Part shown: positions 59,803 through 64,000 of the stretch, piece after piece
Layout of the letters: each line of letters opens with the position of its first letter
Position numbering within the stretch: position 1 is the first letter of the stretch
From: Poriferisodalis sp965221945
GTDB taxonomy: Bacteria > Actinomycetota > Acidimicrobiia > Acidimicrobiales > Poriferisodalaceae
DNA length: 64,000 bases
NCBI RefSeq assembly: GCF_965221945.1
Contig: NZ_OZ244925.1
Location: 1,116,001 to 1,180,000 of the forward strand
Reading direction: 5' to 3'
Notes under the pieces: model-generated
What the model was told of the DNA's origin: nothing
The model's database searches: none
The model's input: only the letters and a program-made list of their open reading frames with translations
Made by a program: the position numbers and the translations under genes

Positions 59803-61968
59803 TCAAGGAAGCGTCGTGAAGGTGACGATGCCCACCAGATGCCTCGGCCCGTAGTGTCCCCCAGAGTTGAATCCACCGGTATGCGTCGGGACGTACTCCT
59901 GCCCGTGCGTTTCCTCGGCCGGAATGTAGAACGCGACCTCGGCCGTGTATGTCGTGTTCGGTTCCAAACCGCTCACCCCCATGTCCACGATGGGAGGGGT
60001 TCCCTGCGGTCGCGGTGGAGAAAAGGTGTCGTCGGGTACTGGATAATGCACCACGCTCTTGGTGCCGATGTGCACACCCAGGAGTTTGGCGTATCCGCTG
60101 TACATCACCGAGTTTCTGGCCGAGTCAGACAGCGGATTGCCCTCCGCGTCGTTGCCGCTCGTGTTGATGCGGAACACGGCGCCGGTGCGCGAGACGCTGG
60201 TAACTGTGAGGAGGCCGTCGGCGGGGAGTTGGCGGTCGGAGTCGGTGGATGCTTCTGCGGAGGGGTTGCTGCGGTCGGTGCCGCGCACGGCGATCACCCG
60301 GTACAGGAACTGCCTCCATCGGAGGAGTCGCTGGTTGGCGGTGTCGACGACATCGGGTGTGGTGGTGTCGATCCATGAGGTGGTGCTGGTGTCGGTGATG
60401 GTATGGATGTCCTCATAGGGCAGCATTCGGTCGCGAGCGCTGACGATGCGGCGCTGGACGACGTATTCGGTGACCGATGATGCGTCGGTTGTGGGTGGGT
60501 TCCAGTCGAGGTGGATGCCCAGGGTGGCCCCATTGGACACAGCGTCCTTGGTGGGGATCGAGGTGGCGAGGTTCTGGGGGGATTGGGCGTTGGGTTGTGC
60601 TGCGTCGTGTTCGCGTTCGATCCATGTGTCCGCTGACAGGCGGCTGCCGAAGTCGCGGTCGTGGTTGCTGTCGGCGTCGAGCCCGTACAGGGTGCGTACC
60701 TGATAGTTGTGCCGGCGCAGGCCCACCAGCGCGTCGCGGCTGGTGTCCTCGAACACAAAACTGCCGCCGGGGCGCGTCAGCTGGCTCCTTGTGGTGCCCA
60801 CCACGTAGGGCTGGTTGTCCGACAGGTTGACGATGCTGCCGTTGCGGTAGACGTGCCCGAACGAGGTGCGGTAGACCTCAAAGCCGACCAGGGGGCGGTC
60901 ATCGATGCATTCCCATTTGGGCGCGACGGGCACGTACTCGTAGATCCACGCGTCGGGGACGTCGGGGTGCGGTCGGCGGCGCAGCACGGTCTGTGCCCCG
61001 CCGCTGTCGACCCGTTCGTAGTCGGCGCAGGCGGACAGCTCCGACGGCTGCTGCCATGAGATCGTGATGCCGTCATGGGTCAGTTCCGCGGCGACATTGC
61101 GGGGCACGAAGCTCGAAGTGGAATGGCCTGTGATCTCATCGGCGGTGGCAGACGCTGGGGGTTCGCCGGGGTCGTAGCCCAGCGAGTTGGGGTAGCTCGC
61201 GGGCAGGCCCGCCAGCGTGGAGCGGTCCTGGAACTGCACGGTGCCTGTGTTGGGATGCGAGGACCGCAACACGACGCCCTCGTCGTCGGGGTCGGGCACG
61301 AATTGCTTGTTGTTCTGGTTATTCTGCTGGTGGCTCGAGTCCACCGCTACCGCCGAATCAGCAACACCGCCCTCGCCGTCGTCGGGATCGCCGTCGTCGT
61401 TGTTCCCGTCGCCCTCGTCGTTGTTCCCGTCGCCCTCGTCGTTGTTGTCGTTGTTGTCAGGGTCGGTGTTGGTTGTGGTGGGGGGTGCGCCGGTGTCGGG
61501 ATCACAGCCGGTTTGGGGGTCAGCAGCGACGTAGCCGGCGGCGAGGTCGATGCGTGAGTAGTTGCCCCAGCGGCTGAGCTGGTCGCCGCGGCGCGCTTTG
61601 ACCCGATAGGTGTAGGCGGTGCCGGGCTGATCCGCGCATCGATCCACGAACGAGAGGTCGCTGGTGGCGGTGTCGTCGGCGATCACATGGAACGTGCCGA
61701 CTGCGTCCGCCCCGGGACGGCGTCGCAGCACCTGATAGCCGGTGACCCCCTCGGCGTCGTCGACGGGCGCGTTCCAGCTCAGCGTGACCGTCCCGTCCGC
61801 CAGCGACGCGGACAGGCCTTTGGGATGCAGCGAGCTAGATGACGCTCCCACGGCAGGAGACAGCACTGCTGCTGCGAGCGCCATCGCCGCCAGCGCTGCG
61901 GGCACAGCCCGTCTGCGCCTGCGCCCCGAGGTGCTCATTGCGGGGGTGGGGGGGGGGTCAGAGGCCAC
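59803..61968 (-). CDS. Secreted FN3-domain protein with Asn/Asp/Gly-rich linker
   Basis: 721 residues. GTG 61968 is chosen because AGGAG lies 8 bp upstream; ATG 61938 is a downstream alternative without a ribosome site. The chosen start puts a C10 run at codons 4-7. Then a basic region and signal segment (VPAALAAMALAAAVLSPAVGA), one FN3 (about 45-145), a spacer of Asp/Asn/Gly repeats (DNNDEGDG units, nt about 61370-61480), two further FN3-like regions with VLRRRPHPD and VVQRRIVSARDR, and a C-terminal beta domain (TGAVFRINTSGNDAEG). No wall anchor or enzyme motif recognised. Confidence 0.75.
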   Translation of the reverse strand: MASDPPPTPAMSTSGRRRRRAVPAALAAMALAAAVLSPAVGASSSSLHPKGLSASLADGTVTLSWNAPVDDAEGVTGYQVLRRRPGADAVGTFHVIADDTATSDLSFVDRCADQPGTAYTYRVKARRGDQLSRWGNYSRIDLAAGYVAADPQTGCDPDTGAPPTTTNTDPDNNDNNDEGDGNNDEGDGNNDDGDPDDGEGGVADSAVAVDSSHQQNNQNNKQFVPDPDDEGVVLRSSHPNTGTVQFQDRSTLAGLPASYPNSLGYDPGEPPASATADEITGHSTSSFVPRNVAAELTHDGITISWQQPSELSACADYERVDSGGAQTVLRRRPHPDVPDAWIYEYVPVAPKWECIDDRPLVGFEVYRTSFGHVYRNGSIVNLSDNQPYVVGTTRSQLTRPGGSFVFEDTSRDALVGLRRHNYQVRTLYGLDADSNHDRDFGSRLSADTWIEREHDAAQPNAQSPQNLATSIPTKDAVSNGATLGIHLDWNPPTTDASSVTEYVVQRRIVSARDRMLPYEDIHTITDTSTTSWIDTTTPDVVDTANQRLLRWRQFLYRVIAVRGTDRSNPSAEASTDSDRQLPADGLLTVTSVSRTGAVFRINTSGNDAEGNPLSDSARNSVMYSGYAKLLGVHIGTKSVVHYPVPDDTFSPPRPQGTPPIVDMGVSGLEPNTTYTAEVAFYIPAEETHGQEYVPTHTGGFNSGGHYGPRHLVGIVTFTTLP
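61948..61957 (-). repeat. C10 homopolymer in the 5' end of the FN3 gene
   Basis: Ten C on the coding strand between the GTG at 61968 and the ATG at 61938, encoding the first prolines (SDPPPTPA). Length change would shift the frame for translation starting at GTG, whereas initiation at ATG 61938 would be unaffected. Confidence 0.75.
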
Positions 61969-62295
61969 GGGCTTCACTCCTAGAGGGCTTCAGGGCCTGC
62001 TGCAGGCCCACAACAGCTCGCTGTCGCACAGCACCACGCTGGGACTCGAACTGGCATTGACTGAATGACGCATGAACGATAGCGCATGCAAACATGTATA
62101 TGATTCACATTTGGGGCCGCAGATGCCCACCAGAACCAACCGCCACAGGGCGCGTCCGCACGAGTTCATCAGGCAGAGGTCGCCCAATTCGCTTGAACCG
62201 GAGGTCTTCGGCCCTACAGGAATGCAGGCTCAGGCAGGCCGATACAACGCAGGCTGCTCGGCAGCTCGCCGCCACCGACGCTGACCAGCATCCAG
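61969..62295. other. No recognisable gene
   Basis: About 330 bp between the FN3 gene start and the PIN fragment stop. An AT-rich spot (ACATGTATATGATTCACAT, about 62092) could be the FN3 promoter region. Short open frames have no protein-like features. Confidence 0.5.
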
Positions 62296-62667
62296 CTAGG
62301 CCGGGGATCGATCAGCGGGGAGAATTGCGAATGGGCGTCCCTTGAGCGACTGGACCACGCGGAAGTGTCTTTCGTCCAACGTTGCGATGGAGTCGGTTTC
62401 GTAGCGGTGAGCGCGGACGACGAGGGAGGCGTCGGTGAGGCCGAGGGGCAGGTCTCTATACCGCTCGACGACTGCCCGAGTCCGAATGAGGTCGACACGA
62501 TCGAGGGATGCCAACTCGTATGCGCCCGCGGACAGCTCTGACAGCATCGCCAATTCGGCGTCGATACCGGCAATCTTCGCAGCCAGATAGTCGACTTCAG
62601 CCAATACGAGTGGCGAGATCACTAGTCGCCGGTTTGACATGAGCAGTCGCTTGCACGGTTCATGCAT
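62296..62667 (-). pseudogene. N-terminally truncated PIN-domain toxin
   Basis: 123 residues from ATG 62667, beginning EPCKRLL directly before the second strand (LVISPLVLAEVDYL). The first 20 or so residues of a PIN domain, with the first catalytic Asp, are missing and an in-frame TAG lies just upstream. Glu in LAEVD and the C-terminal Asp residues (GLTDASLVV, TLDERHF) remain. No antitoxin gene is adjacent. Probably inactive, or a start far off in another frame was lost. Confidence 0.6.
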
Positions 62668-62683
62668 TCGCTACGAGCGAATG
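62665..62683. promoter_or_regulatory. Perfect palindrome over the PIN fragment start
   Basis: CATTCGCT-ACG-AGCGAATG, an 8-bp perfect stem, includes the ATG of the PIN fragment and lies 66 bp beyond the stop of the MOSC gene. May be an operator left from the toxin-antitoxin promoter or a hairpin after the MOSC gene. Confidence 0.45.
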
Positions 62684-62749
62684 TCCGACGGCATCCACAC
62701 GGTGCTCCAGTCGACCGGGCTGTTCTCTTGGAGATTGCCCGTCGGTGCC

Positions 62750-63646
62750 TCAGCGTGGCGGGTCGAGCAGTGGGGGGCCGGTCGCCGCGACTGTGACTCG
62801 ATTGCCCACCGACAGCACAGCGCCTTCGGGGTCGATGGTGCAGGCGATGCCGAACATGGCGTTGCCCTCCAGCATTCCCCGCATGCCGGGAGAGAATCCT
62901 TCGGCGGAGTAGCACCAGCGGTGCTTGCGCAGCACCAAGGCGGGTTCGCGGTGTCGCTCACCCGTGTCTTGGTCGATCTGCGGGACGGAACAGCGGGGCC
63001 ACGCGATCCGAGCGACGAGGTCGGCATCGCCGATCGAGAACTCGGTCCAGGTGTCCTCGGACCACGGCTGCTCGTTGGTGACGATGAGGTTTGCCCGGAA
63101 TCGTTCGATCCCGAAGGGCTCGGTCGCCCGGGTTACGAGGTCATCGAGGGAGGCAGTGTTCGCAACGAGCACCGGAGCTGCGTCGGCGAAGCCGGTGAGC
63201 CGTCCCCGGAAGAGTCGCACTGGGCGGGACGACTCGGGAGTCAGGGCAGCGAGCCGAGCCGGGAATCCCAAGACCTCGCTGAAGAACTCTGCAGCTTCGT
63301 CACCCGCATCTGCGCAGGCGACCTCGTCGCCGATGAGCGCATGCACCGTGATGTCGTTGGCATCAGGCCGCTTCACGTCGATCGTGCCGACATCGGGTGC
63401 GCTGATCGTCAAGCCGCCGTCGATCAGCTCGGGAGCGATCGTGGCCAGCGCTGCACCCTGCCGCTGCGTCACCGCTTCGCCGAGGGCGCCGTCATGGTCA
63501 GGAACCGTCACCACCTGCCATGCGCGATCGCCGTCTAGACCGGTCGCTGAGACCGCGGCCGAATCGAGTTCGACGCGCCGACAGCCCTTGATCGGGTGGA
63601 TGGTGATCCCTGTGAGCGTGCCGTCAGGGTGGCTCTCCGTTGTCAT
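62750..63646 (-). CDS. MOSC domain protein (molybdenum cofactor sulfurase-like)
   Basis: 298 residues. An N-terminal beta-barrel (GITIHPIKGCRRVELDSAAV, GLDGDRAWQVV) is followed by the MOSC core with ANTASLDDLV, RFRANLIVTNEQPW and the conserved Cys in WPRCSVPQIDQDTGE. Family members (mARC/YcbX-like) bind molybdenum cofactor or transfer sulfur to it and reduce N-hydroxylated compounds. The molybdenum hydroxylase operon lies 19 kb away. Confidence 0.86.
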   Translation of the reverse strand: MTTESHPDGTLTGITIHPIKGCRRVELDSAAVSATGLDGDRAWQVVTVPDHDGALGEAVTQRQGAALATIAPELIDGGLTISAPDVGTIDVKRPDANDITVHALIGDEVACADAGDEAAEFFSEVLGFPARLAALTPESSRPVRLFRGRLTGFADAAPVLVANTASLDDLVTRATEPFGIERFRANLIVTNEQPWSEDTWTEFSIGDADLVARIAWPRCSVPQIDQDTGERHREPALVLRKHRWCYSAEGFSPGMRGMLEGNAMFGIACTIDPEGAVLSVGNRVTVAATGPPLLDPPR

Positions 63647-63738
63647 GGTCAGACCCTAAGCTCGCCGCGCGTCGCCGGGGCAGTGCCTCGGCGTCAGGCG
63701 CCGGCTTCAGCACGCAGGGCAGGCGAGAGCAGTCCGCT

Positions 63739-64000
63739 ATGGCAGAACAGGCCTTCGAGAGTCGGCACCGGCCCAAGATCGGGAGTGCCCGAGCCGAGCC
63801 GCTCGAATGGCTGCTGGACCACACGGAGCTGAACATGCACGCGCTCGGTCCCGGCGCGGAGCTCGAAGCCGAATGGCTGACCGCTGGACTGGAGCTTCCT
63901 GACCGTCCGGCGATGCGCAAGTACCGGCTGGAACGAGTCCGCGAGCGACTGCGCAGTGCCGACTGCGACGCAGCGCTGCTGTACGACCCGGTCAACATTC
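63739..64000 (+). CDS. M24-family (creatinase/Xaa-Pro peptidase fold) protein, 5' part
   Basis: The frame from ATG 63739 runs off the window edge (87 codons). TAGLELPDRPAMRKYRLERV and ALLYDPVNI match the N-terminal domain of the M24 family members related to DddP (a DMSP lyase) and to Xaa-Pro dipeptidases, where LPDxxxMRxYR and DPxNIRYAT are conserved. The catalytic pita-bread domain is outside the window, so metal ligands cannot be checked. Confidence 0.65.
   Translation, partial: MAEQAFESRHRPKIGSARAEPLEWLLDHTELNMHALGPGAELEAEWLTAGLELPDRPAMRKYRLERVRERLRSADCDAALLYDPVNI

Noticed and set aside
61370..61480. 21-bp tandem repeat as possible regulatory or mobile repeat
   Set aside because: It encodes the Asn/Asp/Gly linker of the FN3 protein in frame; a coding explanation suffices.
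62036..62062. tRNA T-arm-like sequence on the minus strand (CAGTTCGAGTCCCAG)
   Set aside because: The T stem does not pair properly and no acceptor, D or anticodon arms are found around it.

Overview
The window is high-GC bacterial DNA with dense, mostly opposing gene blocks. It carries many flavin-dependent luciferase-like monooxygenases (several of the F420 type), Rieske oxygenases, CaiB-type CoA-transferases, a PhyH dioxygenase and VapBC pairs. This content suggests an uncultured actinobacterium, plausibly of the Acidimicrobiia type and possibly host-associated or marine. That placement is an inference from gene content; no rRNA or other marker gene is present.

Layout. 1-4025: a BMP-type (nucleoside-like) ABC importer whose permease and lipoprotein/ATPase genes are separated by an opposing coiled-coil gene. 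4048-9019: a DUF35/thiolase-fold pair and two tandem Rieske dioxygenase alpha/beta sets, one intact and one decayed by deletions and a stop codon. 9147-20307: two divergent cell-surface proteins with homologous N-termini; the larger (2467 aa) combines an arylsulfotransferase-like domain, Calx-beta and cadherin-like modules and three CWB2 wall-binding repeats. 20386-29170: PhyH, acyl-CoA dehydrogenase, a decayed array of SDR and luciferase-like copies, a gutted P450 and a toxin-antitoxin pair. 29284-34027: an amidohydrolase, an SDR overlapping an ERG4/ERG24-type sterol reductase homologue, and a CobW-like GTPase. 34037-44384: an eight-gene catabolic operon on the minus strand (luciferase-like monooxygenase, Rieske oxygenase, cupin, SDR, ThDP enzyme, a fused medium/small molybdenum hydroxylase subunit, its large subunit, and an extradiol dioxygenase). 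44491-64000: a duplicated-domain lipoprotein, acyl-CoA carboxylase beta subunit, vapBC, a metallopeptidase, further metabolic genes, two CoA-transferases, a third FN3 surface protein, a truncated PIN gene, a MOSC protein and the start of an M24-family gene.

Three themes stand out. (1) A dispersed element of about 128 bp, with terminal inverted repeats and an internal hairpin, occurs at 20386, 37881 and 53127. Two copies abut gene 3' ends; the third lies in frame in the linker that joins the medium and small molybdenum hydroxylase subunits. (2) The three longest G/C homopolymers I could see (G14, C9A7, C10) all lie in or just upstream of the three FN3 surface-protein genes, which suggests phase variation. 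(3) Gene erosion by deletion is visible at several loci: the Rieske set, the SDR/luciferase copies, the P450 and the PIN toxin. No rRNA, tRNA, CRISPR array or transposase was recognised.
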